A DNA stretch of 36,659 nucleotides from Clostridia bacterium (GTDB lineage Bacteria; Bacillota; Clostridia; Oscillospirales; Butyricicoccaceae): NCBI GenBank assembly GCA_017444965.1, contig JAFSVO010000104.1, positions 1 through 36,659 on the forward strand. The letters run 5' to 3'. Made by a program: the position numbers and the translations under genes. The notes beneath the pieces were generated by a model. That model was given only the letters and a program-made list of their open reading frames with translations. It made no database searches and had not been told where the DNA came from. Of this stretch, positions 10,411-19,156 are shown piece after piece (position 1 is the stretch's first letter; each line of letters opens with the position of its first letter).

Positions 10411-12219
10411 TCAGTTTTCCGCGAAAGCGCCGTACATTGTGCCGTAGCCGAAGCCGTTAATATAACGCTCCGCCGGGAAGCGCAGCTTTTCGTTGAAAAG
10501 CAGCTTGGTCGGAAGCTCGAAGAGCGGTACGTACATACACTCGTCTAAAAGTACCTTTTCCATCTGCTGGCAAAGATGAACGAATTTTTCGTTATCGTAG
10601 CGCGAAACGCTCGCCTCGTTGTAATATTCGTCGAACTGCGCGAGGTTGTCCTTGTTCGCCCAGTAGAAGCGGGCGGGCTTATACGCGCCGCAGTAGGGCC
10701 ACATAGTGTCGAGCGGGTCCTCCGCGACGTCGAGCGAGCCGATGTTTATGTCGTAAGCCGTAGGCTCGTTCGGGTTCCATCTGCGCAGGTTGTACGCTTC
10801 GTCGCCCGCGACGGCGCGCACCGTTATGGTCACGCCGTCAAACTTTTTGTTTATCTGCTCGCTCAATATCTCAGCCGCGGCTTTAGAGCGCAAATCGTCC
10901 GATTTATAATATATCTCGGTTATTACGTTGGTCTGCCCTGTCGCCTCAAAGGCGCGATCGAGGAGCTTTTTCGAAAGAGAGGGATTGCACATGGAATAGG
11001 GGTCTTCAAGGTAATCGGCGCCGGGCATATCGACGAACGCTATTCCGTGGTTGGCGTCGCCCATTACCTGCCTTCTGAATATGCGGCCGTAGGGGTTGCC
11101 GCGAAGCCCGTCGGCAAGGTCGACGCGGTCTATGCCGCAGGACAGCGCCTTGCGGAAATCGTTATTGCCTAAAATGCCGTTGTAATTCGGGTTGCCCGTA
11201 TTGATAAAGAAGAACATCGTAGATTCAACGCCGCTGTCGTACGCCCTCGGGTCGCCGTCGTACTCTTTCCACAAAGTGAAGCTTGCCGAGCCGACGCTCG
11301 CCTGGTCGAGCTCGCCGTTTTTGAACATTTTGACCGCCGTCGAGGTGCTTTTAACGACCGATATCTCTATCCCGTCGTAGTGGATAAGGTCGGCTAAAAC
11401 GTAATCGGGGTTCTTTTTGAAAATAAACTTGTCTTCTCCCCACGAGGTCAGTATAAAGGGGCCGGAGCTTACGAAGTTGTCAAGGTCGCCGCCGTAGGAA
11501 GAGCTCATGCCGTCGAAGCCGAGGCCCTTTTTAAAAACGCCCTCGTGTATCATCGGCCATTTTGAGAAAAAGTACGTAAGGTCGTCTTTCGCCGCGCGCT
11601 GAGTCAGCGTTATCTCGACCGTATAGTCGTCTTTCTTTTTAATGCCGACGTCTTCCCAGTAGACGTCTTCGCCCAAAGTCATCTGCTGATGGTATTCGGG
11701 GGCGTTCTTTATCTTTACGACCGGGCTTTTGTAAAAGCTGTTCGCCGTCATGAAAAGAAGATAGGGGTCGAGTATCGTCTTCATCGTAAAGACTACAGTG
11801 TCGGCGGACATTAAGTCGCCGTTCGCCCATTTGCAGTCCTTTCTTATGGGTATGTCCCAGACAAGGCCTTCCCCGTCGGCCTGCACCGGGTCGCCCGCCG
11901 CGAGCGCGGGGATGCAGGAAAAGCTGACTTTATCTTCATTAACGTAGGGCGTGTAAAGCGCCGTCGTGCAGAGAGAATATATCTCTTTATTCGCCGCGGC
12001 GTTCGACATAAGGTAGTTTAACGTCGTGGGAGTCGACGTGACGTAATACCTGAAAACGCCGCCGTAGGGGCGCCCGTCCCCGCCCGCGGGCGCGGACGGC
12101 GCCGTCTCCGCCGCGGACGGCGGGTTTGGCGAGCCCGTCTGCGCGGGCTTTTCACCGCAGGCGACGAACGCCGAGACCAAAAGCAGCAAAGCTATCAGAA
12201 GAGAAACGCTTTTTTTCAT
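10411..12219 (-). CDS. Family 5 (Opp/Dpp-type) solute-binding lipoprotein, left cassette
   Basis: The protein has 602 aa. A lipoprotein signal ends at a lipobox (AFVAC, Cys 21), followed by a Pro/Ala/Ser-rich linker to about residue 50. The rest is a full-length SBP_bac_5 protein: KWANGDLMSADTVVFTM is the family's N-terminal signature region, SSGPFILTSW and NPDY follow, and NNDFRKALSCGIDR matches the usual FRKAxxxxIDR motif. The family delivers oligopeptides, dipeptides or other small ligands to ABC importers. No permease or ATPase gene lies nearby, so the partner is either elsewhere or absent. It is clearly paralogous along its length to the protein at 26300-28111. It has its own promoter at 12258-12286 and leads a three-gene unit with the SLH protein and the InlB lipoprotein. 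The ligand cannot be told from sequence. Confidence 0.93.
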   Translation of the reverse strand: MKKSVSLLIALLLLVSAFVACGEKPAQTGSPNPPSAAETAPSAPAGGDGRPYGGVFRYYVTSTPTTLNYLMSNAAANKEIYSLCTTALYTPYVNEDKVSFSCIPALAAGDPVQADGEGLVWDIPIRKDCKWANGDLMSADTVVFTMKTILDPYLLFMTANSFYKSPVVKIKNAPEYHQQMTLGEDVYWEDVGIKKKDDYTVEITLTQRAAKDDLTYFFSKWPMIHEGVFKKGLGFDGMSSSYGGDLDNFVSSGPFILTSWGEDKFIFKKNPDYVLADLIHYDGIEISVVKSTSTAVKMFKNGELDQASVGSASFTLWKEYDGDPRAYDSGVESTMFFFINTGNPNYNGILGNNDFRKALSCGIDRVDLADGLRGNPYGRIFRRQVMGDANHGIAFVDMPGADYLEDPYSMCNPSLSKKLLDRAFEATGQTNVITEIYYKSDDLRSKAAAEILSEQINKKFDGVTITVRAVAGDEAYNLRRWNPNEPTAYDINIGSLDVAEDPLDTMWPYCGAYKPARFYWANKDNLAQFDEYYNEASVSRYDNEKFVHLCQQMEKVLLDECMYVPLFELPTKLLFNEKLRFPAERYINGFGYGTMYGAFAEN

Positions 12220-12257
12220 ACAACCACCCCCGAATATACTTAACCTATTATATTATA

Positions 12258-12286
12258 ATTGTAGCAAAGATACCGCTTAAAATCAA
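12258..12286 (-). promoter_or_regulatory. Predicted vegetative promoter of the left cassette
   Basis: On the minus strand TTGATT is followed after 17 bases by TACAAT, about 40 bases before the solute-binding gene start at 12219. The -35 hexamer is the same as at the right cassette promoter (28168-28196). Confidence 0.6.
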
Positions 12287-12311
12287 TTGAAAATTTGCAG
12301 TAAAAAGGCGT

Positions 12312-12363
12312 ATCGGGCCTATCTTTAAGGCGATAAAGAAACGTTTTTCGCCTTTCGCCCGAT
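12312..12363. other. Nested inverted repeat upstream of the left cassette promoter
   Basis: The outer arms are ATCGGGC and GCCCGAT, the inner arms AAGGCGA and TCGCCTT. It lies upstream of the -35 box, so it is not in the cassette transcript. It could be an operator or a remnant repeat. The rest of 12287-12439 shows only a short CGCGCC/GGCGCG hairpin near 12390 and no credible gene. Confidence 0.3.
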
Positions 12364-12497
12364 TTACGGAAAATAATTCTTTTCGCGCCCCGAAAGGCGC
12401 GCCCGCGCCGTATTATTTCGGGAAAAAACGCGAAAAAAAAGCGCATACCGGTATGCGCTAATGAATAATGAATACTTAAGACTTAAGAAATAATAAG

Positions 12498-12553
12498 TTC
12501 GGTGCGCGGCTTTGCCGCGCCTTATTGATAGATGCGGCTTCGCCGCATACCTT
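12498..12553 (+). repeat. Double-hairpin repeat core, copy 1
   Basis: The first stem is GCGCGGC/GCCGCGC with a TTT loop. The second is ATGCGGC/GCCGCAT with a TTC loop. It is flanked on the left by AATGAATAATGAATACTTAA. Confidence 0.7.
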
Positions 12554-12599
12554 CTTAAGTTAATGAATAATGAATACTTAAGACTTAAAAAATAATAAT

Positions 12600-12652
12600 T
12601 TCGGTGCGCGCAAGCGCGCCTATTTATTAGATGCGCCTACGGCGCATACCTT
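12600..12652 (+). repeat. Double-hairpin repeat core, copy 2 with a changed second stem
   Basis: The first stem is GCGCG/CGCGC. The second stem is ATGCGCC/GGCGCAT, whereas the other three copies in this array have ATGCGGC/GCCGCAT. Both arms changed together, so pairing is kept. Confidence 0.7.
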
Positions 12653-12694
12653 CATTATTCATTTTTAAGTCTTCAGTCTTAAGTCTTAAGTAAT

Positions 12695-12747
12695 TTCGGT
12701 GCGCGCAAGCGCGCCTTATTGATAGATGCGGCTTCGCCGCATACCTT
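12695..12747 (+). repeat. Double-hairpin repeat core, copy 3
   Basis: It has the GCGCG/CGCGC first stem and the ATGCGGC/GCCGCAT second stem. It is followed by TTAAGTCTTCAGTCTTAAG. Confidence 0.7.
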
Positions 12748-12789
12748 AATTATTCTTTCTTAAGTCTTCAGTCTTAAGTCTTAAGTAAT

Positions 12790-12842
12790 TTCGGTGCACG
12801 CAAGCGCGCCTATTTATTAGATGCGGCTTCGCCGCATACCTT
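12790..12842 (+). repeat. Double-hairpin repeat core, copy 4
   Basis: It is nearly identical to copy 3. One base change in the first stem (GTGCACG for GTGCGCG) weakens pairing. Its right flank runs up to the terminator at 12891. Confidence 0.7.
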
Positions 12843-12890
12843 AATTATTCATTCTTAAGTTTTCAGTCTTAAGTCTTAAGTAATAAAATC

Positions 12891-12916
12891 CGCGGTCCGG
12901 AAATTTCCGGACCGCG
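12891..12916 (-). terminator. Rho-independent terminator, perfect palindrome, possibly bidirectional
   Basis: CGCGGTCCGGAAA pairs fully with TTTCCGGACCGCG. On the minus strand it lies 15 bases after the stop of the 2044-aa lipoprotein gene and is followed by ATTTTATT. On the plus strand it is followed by CTTTTTGATTTTG. It ends the right cassette before the repeat array. Confidence 0.85.
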
Positions 12917-12931
12917 CTTTTTGATTTTGTT

Positions 12932-15900
12932 TTAATCCGCGAACATGCTTTCCGCGACGCCTTTCAGTATCTTGGCGTTATCGGCGTTCGCGCCGGCGAG
13001 GTAGGTTATCTCGTCGGGCATCGCGCCGAACATGGCGTTATAGAGCATGCACGCCGCAAGGTAAGAGCCGTCTTCCGACAGATAGTCGGACACCGAGTTG
13101 GCGTAGGGGCTTATGCCGCAGTCGAGCGCGGCATCCGCCGCCGCGGACAGGTCGCACAAGACGTAGCCCTTTTCGGCGAGCTTCGCTGTATAGGCGCTTA
13201 TGCGCTTCGCGTAGTCGCTGACCGACGCAACGCCGTTCTTTCTGACCTGGTCCTTATAGAGCTGGCCGTCGGCGTTCTGCCTCGCTACCGGTGAGACGAG
13301 GACTATCTTGACGTCCTTATTGTTCTCTTTTCCGAGCGCGGCGAGCTTTTCTATTGCGGCAAGCTCAGCATCCTTTGCTTTTTCGTCGTAAAGCACGGCG
13401 TCGCGCCCGACCTCGAGGACTATGTAGTCGTAGGTTTCGCCGCCGTAGCTGAACTCTACGTTGACCGCGGTGCTGTCGGCAAACTCGGCGAGGCTGTCGG
13501 AGCCCGTAAGGCTCTTGAACTCGTAGCCCTTCCTGAGCTGGCCGAGGAAGGAGCCGACCGTTTCGGGCACGCTGTTGTCGTTTATCATACGGCTGCCTAT
13601 ATACAGCACGTTAGCCGTCTTTCTGTCGACGTAGGTGTCGGATATCTCTATCTCGGGCACGTCGGTCTGCTTTAAGACTATATGGGCTACCGCGCGCTGT
13701 ATGGCGACGCCCTTCGTCGGCTCGACCGACTTTTTATCGGCGGTAAACCTCAGAAGTCCGACAGGCGACTTGCCCGTGATGCCGGCGTAGATGCCGCAGG
13801 CGAGCGCGTAGTCGCCGTATCTGCCCGCCTGGTCGCCCCAGGTGGTGTTGTACCAGGGATTTATGCCCTCAGTCTTGAGCAGGTACTCAAACGTGCTGTT
13901 CATGTCGACGACCGCCGGCTTATACTTGAGCGCCGGGAGTATCGTCTTGTTCATGCGGTCGTTTATCGCGTAAGAGTGCTCTTCGCGGTTGGTAACGTCT
14001 ATCTGCGCGAAGTTCCTGTAATAAGAGGTGGAAAGATCCTGGCGCGCGTGAGGCACGACGTACACGAACTTGGTATTGGGATTGTAGGAGAGCGCAAGCT
14101 CTGTTATGCCGTTGACCGCCTTCGCTTCCGAGCTTGCCGTGCTGTCGGATATAAGCGCGTAGTCGCGCGTGCCCTGGAAGACGACGGCGTCTACCTTGCC
14201 GTCGGCAACGAGCGGCTCTATCTCGCTGTAATTTTCGCCGACAAGCCCGTTTTCAAAGAGGTTGTAGTTGACGGGGCGCAGGCGCGTCCTTATCGTCGGG
14301 TTATAGCCCGCTTTGTCGAACAGCTCGGCGAGGAAGCCGGTGCAGTCGTGCGGCGCCGTGGAGTCGGTACGGATGAATATGCCCGCGCCTATGATAAGAA
14401 TCGTGGGACTGCGGCCTATGCCGCCCTCGGTTATATTGGTCTTTTCTATTTCGGGCGGTTTGGAGGTGTCGACTATAAGCTTCCACTTGGCGACGACCGT
14501 CATTCCGCCGAAGGGCACCGTATCATTTTCAAAGTCGACGAGCTTGGAGTATTCGTAATCGACGTACCAGCCCTTGAAGATATAACCCTCTCTTACGGGG
14601 TCCTCGGGCTTTTCGAGAAGGTCGCCCTCTTTGGCGTTCTTGATAACGATCGGCGTGCCGTTGACCGCGTCTATCGTCACGGTGAAGGTGTCGGGCACCT
14701 TGCCCTCGTTGCCTAAGACGAACTTGGACGCCAGCTTCTGCATGGCGATAGCGTCGTCCTTTTCGAGTTTGCCCTTGACGGAGGAGGTCTCGTACCCGAA
14801 GTAGCCGAGGCCCGTCGGGCTCTTGCCCGTAGCCGCCGCGTAGCACGCCGCCGCGCAGAGATACGCGCCCTTGGCGTTGGCGCGGTTGCCCGTGTTGGCG
14901 CGGGTGTTGACGTCATTCGCCTCGCGGTAGAGGTCGGCTCTTATCTTCGCGGGGTCGGAGCTGTAGGTATAGAAGAGGTCGCCCAAGGATACCGTGACAA
15001 CGTTCTTCGTTATCTTAAGGACTTCTTCCTTCGCCTGCGCAAGCTCTTCGTTTATCGCCGCGACGTGCGCTTTGTTGTCCTTTATCGGGACGTCCATATT
15101 CGCGAAGTCGTTGAACTCAGCCATATGTCCGTAAGGTCCTACGAGGATTATCTTGACCTTCGGGTTCTGCTCGACCGCGAGTCTCGCGATCTTGACGGCG
15201 GAGTAAACGTTCTGTCTGCGGTTGCTCTGGTAAGCGAGCGAGAAGTCGCGCCCCGTCTGGATGAACACGTAATCGAACTTTGTCGAATGAAGCTTTCTGT
15301 AAGACTTCTGAGCGCCGGAGCCGGTGGCGAAGGTGTCGTCGTTTATATCCGACCTGCCGGACGAGGCGAACAGCTCGTAAATGTTATAGGTGGTCGAGCC
15401 CTCGCCGTGGCCGAGCGCGCAGGAAACGAGGTTCATCGGCTTCTTTTCGGCGGTGGTCATAAGATTCTTTAAGGTCGTCGTCATGTTGTAGCTGCCGAAG
15501 GTAAAGCCGCCGAACATATAGACGTTGAGCGCCCCTTCGACCGTTTCGTCGTCAAAGTGCATCTTGACCTTGGTGCCGTCGGCAAGCGTCGGAGGCGACG
15601 CGGGCGAGGTCTTTCCGGTGTCCGGATCGACCCACTTCATATCGTCGACCTCGCGGATGTTTTCCGTCTTTATGCCGAGTATGGCTTCCGCCGCTATCGC
15701 CTGAAGCTTCATGCCGTAGGACGGGAGCACGGCGTAGCCGTTGTCGGTCGTGAACGCGTCAAGACCTACGGGGTTCTCTTTAAACGCCTCGGCGAAGACG
15801 CAGGCGCCCGAGAGGAAGCTTCCGTAAACGTCCTGATAATCGTTTTTAAGCGAGCCGTAAGGAGATATGACGCCCCGGCTTATGCAGAGTTCAAAAGCGC

Positions 15901-18900
15901 GGTTGACGTCTACGACCCTGAACGGGAAGGAGATGTAGAACGCCACCTTGTCGATATACTTTTCTATCGCCGCCGCGTGTTCCTCGCGGTTGGTGATGTT
16001 TATCGGCAGGAAGTAATTCTTATAGTAGCTGCTTTCGGTGTCCTGTCTGCCGTAGTTGCTGAAGAAGAGCACCTGCACGTCGGGGTTGTGCTTCGACGCG
16101 ACCTCGTAAATGGTCTGTATCATCTTAAGCTCTGCCTGGAAGGTGCTTTCGTTCTTTACGACGCTGTCGCGCCCGAGCATGAGGACGAGCGTGTCGACGT
16201 TATTGTCCTTGCAGAGCTTCTCGACCTTTTCGGCGCCCTCGCCGACAAGGCCGGTCTCCCAGATATTATAGTTCGCGCCCTGCGCGAGAGTGTTGACCTT
16301 GATATCGCGCCCGCTCTTGGCGGCTATCGCCTTGAAGAAGGAGCCGGTATCTTGACCCGTTCTCGACATAGGTCCGGACCCTACGAAGAGAACGCTCTTT
16401 ATATCGTTATGCCATTCGCCGTAGCTTCTGCCCGAGCCCGCGGGCTTTGCCCAGCCGGCGTAAAGAGTTATGTCGCAGGGCGGCATGGTCGACTGCATAA
16501 AGCTGAATCTGCCCGTAAGGCCGGGATCGTAGAACCAGCCGGCGAACTCGAAGTCGCGGAAGGTCGGGTCGGCGGGGGCTTTTACCTTCGCGCCCGTCTT
16601 CGCCTTTATCGGGGCTATTTCGGGGCCGCCGTTCGTGAAGAAGGTTATCGTATGCTCGGGATCCGCGCCCTTGTATTCCTTGCCGAAGGCGTTCTTATAG
16701 GCGAGCTTCTGCAGCTCTAAGAGCTTTGCGCCGTCTATTATCTTGCCGTTATAGCCGATGCCCGTCGAGCCGTAAACGGGAAGGCCTATCGGGCTTGCCT
16801 TGAAGATAGAGGCGTAGACCGTCGCCGCCATAAGATAGGAGCCTTGCGCGCTCGCGCGGTTGGCGGTGTTGGCTCTGCCCGAAACGCCGTTCGACTTCTG
16901 ATAAAGGTCGGCCTTTATCGCGGCTTCGTCGCCGTAACTCATAAATGCGTCGGAAACGTAGACTATCTGCACGTTCTTGGCGTATTTGCCCTTTAAGATG
17001 GCGTCTTTCACGTCTTCCGCCTCTTTGTTTATCGCGGCGGCGTGCTCGGCCATATTGGTGACGTCGAGCAGCTTTATGTCGGCGTACGTGCTGGTGTGCG
17101 GATAGGGCGCGACGAGGATTATCTTGACCTCGGGGTTATTCTCGGATACTATCTTCGCCGCCTTGCAGTAGGAAACGATGCTCGAGCGGTAATACTCGTC
17201 GGAGTTGTAGGAGATGTCTCTGCCCGTCTGGAGTATTACGTAATCAAGCCCCTTATCGGCCGCTTTCTTGAGGTTCGGGCCCGATTGCAGAGTGGAGAAG
17301 GTCATATTGTTTATATCGGTGCGCGACTTTGAGTCGAAGAACTCGAAGAGGTTGAAGGTGGTCGCGCCGCTCGTGTGAGCGAGGTCGATGACCGTCGAAG
17401 AGACGTTCACGTTCTGACCCGCTTTGATAAAGTCGATTATCGTCTGCGCCGTGTTGAAGGTACCCATCGGGAAGCCGCCGAAAATAGCGACCCTTATCTG
17501 CTCTTTTTCCGCTGTATCGGCGCTTGCGGGGAGTTTGGTCGTGACGGTCGGCGTGGGATACTTGTAGATCGGGTCGTTTTTATAGTCTAAGTTCACGTCG
17601 ATAAAGTCTTCGTAAATATCGACGAACTTAGTGTATTCGGAAACGTCGGGAAGCTTTGACGTTTTTATGCCCAAAGCCTGCTGCGCCGCCAGCGCCTGCA
17701 GCTTTACGCCCGTCTGAGGCGTTACCGAAAGAGTTTCGGTATCGAAGCACTGTATGCCGACGGGCGATTTTCCGAATATCGCCGCGTACATAAGGCACGC
17801 CTGCAGGTAGCTTCCGTCTACGCCCGCGAAGTCGTTCTTTTCGTTTACCCACGGCTGGAAGCCCTGCTTTAAAGCCGCTTCAAACGCCTTGTTGCTGTCG
17901 ACTACCGAATACTCGAAGGAGAACATATCCTTGATCTCGTTCCAGTATTTGTCTATCGCGGCGGATACCTCGGCTCTGTTCGTCGCCTTGGGATCGAGCT
18001 TGTTGTAGACCTCTTTATAATACTTGCTCGTGTCGTCCTGCCTCGCGTAAGGAACGAGGCATACCATCTTTACGTTGGGGTTGTATTCTCTCGCCTTGTC
18101 GTAAATGTTGTTCGCGGCGAGCTTTTCGTTGTTCATGACGCTCTGGCTGTTAAGGCAGTAGTCGCGCCCTAACTGTACCACGACGTAGTCGAAGACTCTC
18201 TGGTCGAACTTGTCGGTTATGTTTTTGTAGTTTGCGCCGACAAGGCCGGTTTCCCAGATATTATAGTTAGAGCCTAAGGCGACCGATTCGACTACGACCG
18301 CTTTGCCCGCCGCGCGCGCGAGGCGCTGAAGGAACGCCGCCGAGTCGTGCTGCTCGCCGCTCGTCGTCCTTATAACGACGCCCGAGCCGACGACCAAAAC
18401 GCTTATCGGCCTGTCGCGAAGCTCTATTTTAGTAAGGCCCGTTAAAGCGCTCGCGTGCACGCCGGTCGCGCTCCTCGTGCCCGTTACCTCGCCGTAAACG
18501 TAGTAGCGGTTGCCCTTTTTAAGGCCCGCCGGTATGGCGACCGAGTTGCTGTCCTGCCCCTCTAAAAGGGTGCCGCCCGAGGTCTGCGGCTTGTTCGTCA
18601 AATACCACTTAAAGGTATACACGTAACCTCTGGTCTGTTTTACCGAAACCTTGAAGGTGCCGCCCATATCCTCCGAGGCGTAAGCCGTTTCGGGCTGTTC
18701 CTCTATTTCGGGAACGACCGCCTCGCCTATCTCTATCCACGCGGCCTTTAAGGTCATCGATTCTTTGACTATGCTTTTAAAGTTGAATACCGCGCCGTTG
18801 GGAAGCATCCAGCCGTCGAATATATACCCCTCTTTGACGGGGTCCGCCGGCTGCTCTATTTTCCCGCCGACGTCGCAGGTGACGGGCGGTATCTCGGTGC

Positions 18901-19066
18901 CGCCGTCTGTGTCGAAGGTAACGGTGCAAACCGTCTCGGCGGCGTCTTCGCCTGTCTGAGCCGTATCCTCGCCCTCGTCGGGCGTCTCTTCCTTGCCGCA
19001 GGCGTAAGCGAACGCGAGCGCAAGGCAAAGCAGCAGCAGAAGCGAGATCTTTAACCACTTTTTCAT
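12932..19066 (-). CDS. Giant InlB-repeat lipoprotein with six SGNH-like pseudo-hydrolase modules, right cassette
   Basis: The protein has 2044 aa. AAGGAG precedes the start. A lipoprotein signal ends at Cys 23 (AFAYAC). The order is InlB repeat (46-111), Ig-like domain (118-216), A module (220-445), B (523-770), InlB (806-873), A (889-1105), B (1178-1425), InlB (1461-1530), A (1553-1778) and a shortened A (1818-2023). A modules carry VGSG, NYNxxE, GRD and [PN]xARQD-like motifs; B modules carry FGG, H-x7-N-x2-E, TGRD and PYxH. All end in G[SA]YLxA...Y...(F/T)GKSP, the block that suggests DUF4886/SGNH. The catalytic Ser is Gly or Phe, and the last Asp-x-x-His is missing. The likely role is a membrane-anchored surface binding protein working with the SLH protein encoded 90 bp upstream. 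The ligand is unknown and no enzymatic function should be assigned. Confidence 0.9.
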   Translation of the reverse strand: MKKWLKISLLLLLCLALAFAYACGKEETPDEGEDTAQTGEDAAETVCTVTFDTDGGTEIPPVTCDVGGKIEQPADPVKEGYIFDGWMLPNGAVFNFKSIVKESMTLKAAWIEIGEAVVPEIEEQPETAYASEDMGGTFKVSVKQTRGYVYTFKWYLTNKPQTSGGTLLEGQDSNSVAIPAGLKKGNRYYVYGEVTGTRSATGVHASALTGLTKIELRDRPISVLVVGSGVVIRTTSGEQHDSAAFLQRLARAAGKAVVVESVALGSNYNIWETGLVGANYKNITDKFDQRVFDYVVVQLGRDYCLNSQSVMNNEKLAANNIYDKAREYNPNVKMVCLVPYARQDDTSKYYKEVYNKLDPKATNRAEVSAAIDKYWNEIKDMFSFEYSVVDSNKAFEAALKQGFQPWVNEKNDFAGVDGSYLQACLMYAAIFGKSPVGIQCFDTETLSVTPQTGVKLQALAAQQALGIKTSKLPDVSEYTKFVDIYEDFIDVNLDYKNDPIYKYPTPTVTTKLPASADTAEKEQIRVAIFGGFPMGTFNTAQTIIDFIKAGQNVNVSSTVIDLAHTSGATTFNLFEFFDSKSRTDINNMTFSTLQSGPNLKKAADKGLDYVILQTGRDISYNSDEYYRSSIVSYCKAAKIVSENNPEVKIILVAPYPHTSTYADIKLLDVTNMAEHAAAINKEAEDVKDAILKGKYAKNVQIVYVSDAFMSYGDEAAIKADLYQKSNGVSGRANTANRASAQGSYLMAATVYASIFKASPIGLPVYGSTGIGYNGKIIDGAKLLELQKLAYKNAFGKEYKGADPEHTITFFTNGGPEIAPIKAKTGAKVKAPADPTFRDFEFAGWFYDPGLTGRFSFMQSTMPPCDITLYAGWAKPAGSGRSYGEWHNDIKSVLFVGSGPMSRTGQDTGSFFKAIAAKSGRDIKVNTLAQGANYNIWETGLVGEGAEKVEKLCKDNNVDTLVLMLGRDSVVKNESTFQAELKMIQTIYEVASKHNPDVQVLFFSNYGRQDTESSYYKNYFLPINITNREEHAAAIEKYIDKVAFYISFPFRVVDVNRAFELCISRGVISPYGSLKNDYQDVYGSFLSGACVFAEAFKENPVGLDAFTTDNGYAVLPSYGMKLQAIAAEAILGIKTENIREVDDMKWVDPDTGKTSPASPPTLADGTKVKMHFDDETVEGALNVYMFGGFTFGSYNMTTTLKNLMTTAEKKPMNLVSCALGHGEGSTTYNIYELFASSGRSDINDDTFATGSGAQKSYRKLHSTKFDYVFIQTGRDFSLAYQSNRRQNVYSAVKIARLAVEQNPKVKIILVGPYGHMAEFNDFANMDVPIKDNKAHVAAINEELAQAKEEVLKITKNVVTVSLGDLFYTYSSDPAKIRADLYREANDVNTRANTGNRANAKGAYLCAAACYAAATGKSPTGLGYFGYETSSVKGKLEKDDAIAMQKLASKFVLGNEGKVPDTFTVTIDAVNGTPIVIKNAKEGDLLEKPEDPVREGYIFKGWYVDYEYSKLVDFENDTVPFGGMTVVAKWKLIVDTSKPPEIEKTNITEGGIGRSPTILIIGAGIFIRTDSTAPHDCTGFLAELFDKAGYNPTIRTRLRPVNYNLFENGLVGENYSEIEPLVADGKVDAVVFQGTRDYALISDSTASSEAKAVNGITELALSYNPNTKFVYVVPHARQDLSTSYYRNFAQIDVTNREEHSYAINDRMNKTILPALKYKPAVVDMNSTFEYLLKTEGINPWYNTTWGDQAGRYGDYALACGIYAGITGKSPVGLLRFTADKKSVEPTKGVAIQRAVAHIVLKQTDVPEIEISDTYVDRKTANVLYIGSRMINDNSVPETVGSFLGQLRKGYEFKSLTGSDSLAEFADSTAVNVEFSYGGETYDYIVLEVGRDAVLYDEKAKDAELAAIEKLAALGKENNKDVKIVLVSPVARQNADGQLYKDQVRKNGVASVSDYAKRISAYTAKLAEKGYVLCDLSAAADAALDCGISPYANSVSDYLSEDGSYLAACMLYNAMFGAMPDEITYLAGANADNAKILKGVAESMFAD

Positions 19067-19115
19067 AAGCTTATTCTCCTTATCTTTTTTAAGGCTTTTC
19101 AGAAATAACGGTCTT

Positions 19116-19145
19116 GCCGGAAGAGGGCTTAACGCCCTCTCCGGC
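19116..19145 (-). other. Hairpin between SLH and lipoprotein genes, right cassette
   Basis: GCCGG-A-AGAGGGC pairs with GCCCTCT-CCGGC around a TTAAC loop, giving 12 pairs with one bulged A. Only a weak T-rich stretch follows on the minus strand. It sits where 4836-4870 sits in the left cassette, with unrelated stem sequence. It may be a leaky terminator or an mRNA-stability stem. Confidence 0.45.
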
Positions 19146-19156
19146 GCGGCCTTTCA

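Larger units (their letters stand above)
12440..12885. repeat. Tandem array of MITE-like double-hairpin repeats between the cassettes
   Basis: This gene-free stretch begins with a perfect 20-base palindrome (12440-12459) and holds four copies of a ~55-bp core at spacings of 102, 95 and 95 bp. Each core has two hairpins separated by TTATTGATAGA or TATTTATTAG. Between the cores are AT-rich blocks built from AATGAATAATGAA and CTTAAGACTTAAG or their reverse complements, which look like terminal inverted repeats. The same family recurs at 29826-29915 in the other orientation. No transposase is encoded, so a non-autonomous element or REP-like repeat fits best. Confidence 0.75.

Noticed and set aside
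12240-12446. 68-codon minus-strand frame upstream of the left solute-binding gene
   Set aside because: It covers the predicted promoter and an inverted repeat, is rich in Phe/Arg/Lys, and has no recognisable feature or ribosome binding site.
12498-12842. Possible CRISPR array (regularly spaced repeats of about 95-102 bp)
   Set aside because: The repeats are about 55 bp with two hairpins, the intervening segments are near-identical to each other rather than unique, and there are no cas genes.
13682-14716. Long plus-strand open frame (344 codons), and others such as 15557-16720, 20579-21661 and 9609-10316
   Set aside because: They lie antisense to the giant genes, have Arg/Val-rich composition without domains or ribosome binding sites, and arise from the GC-rich codon pattern of the real strand.
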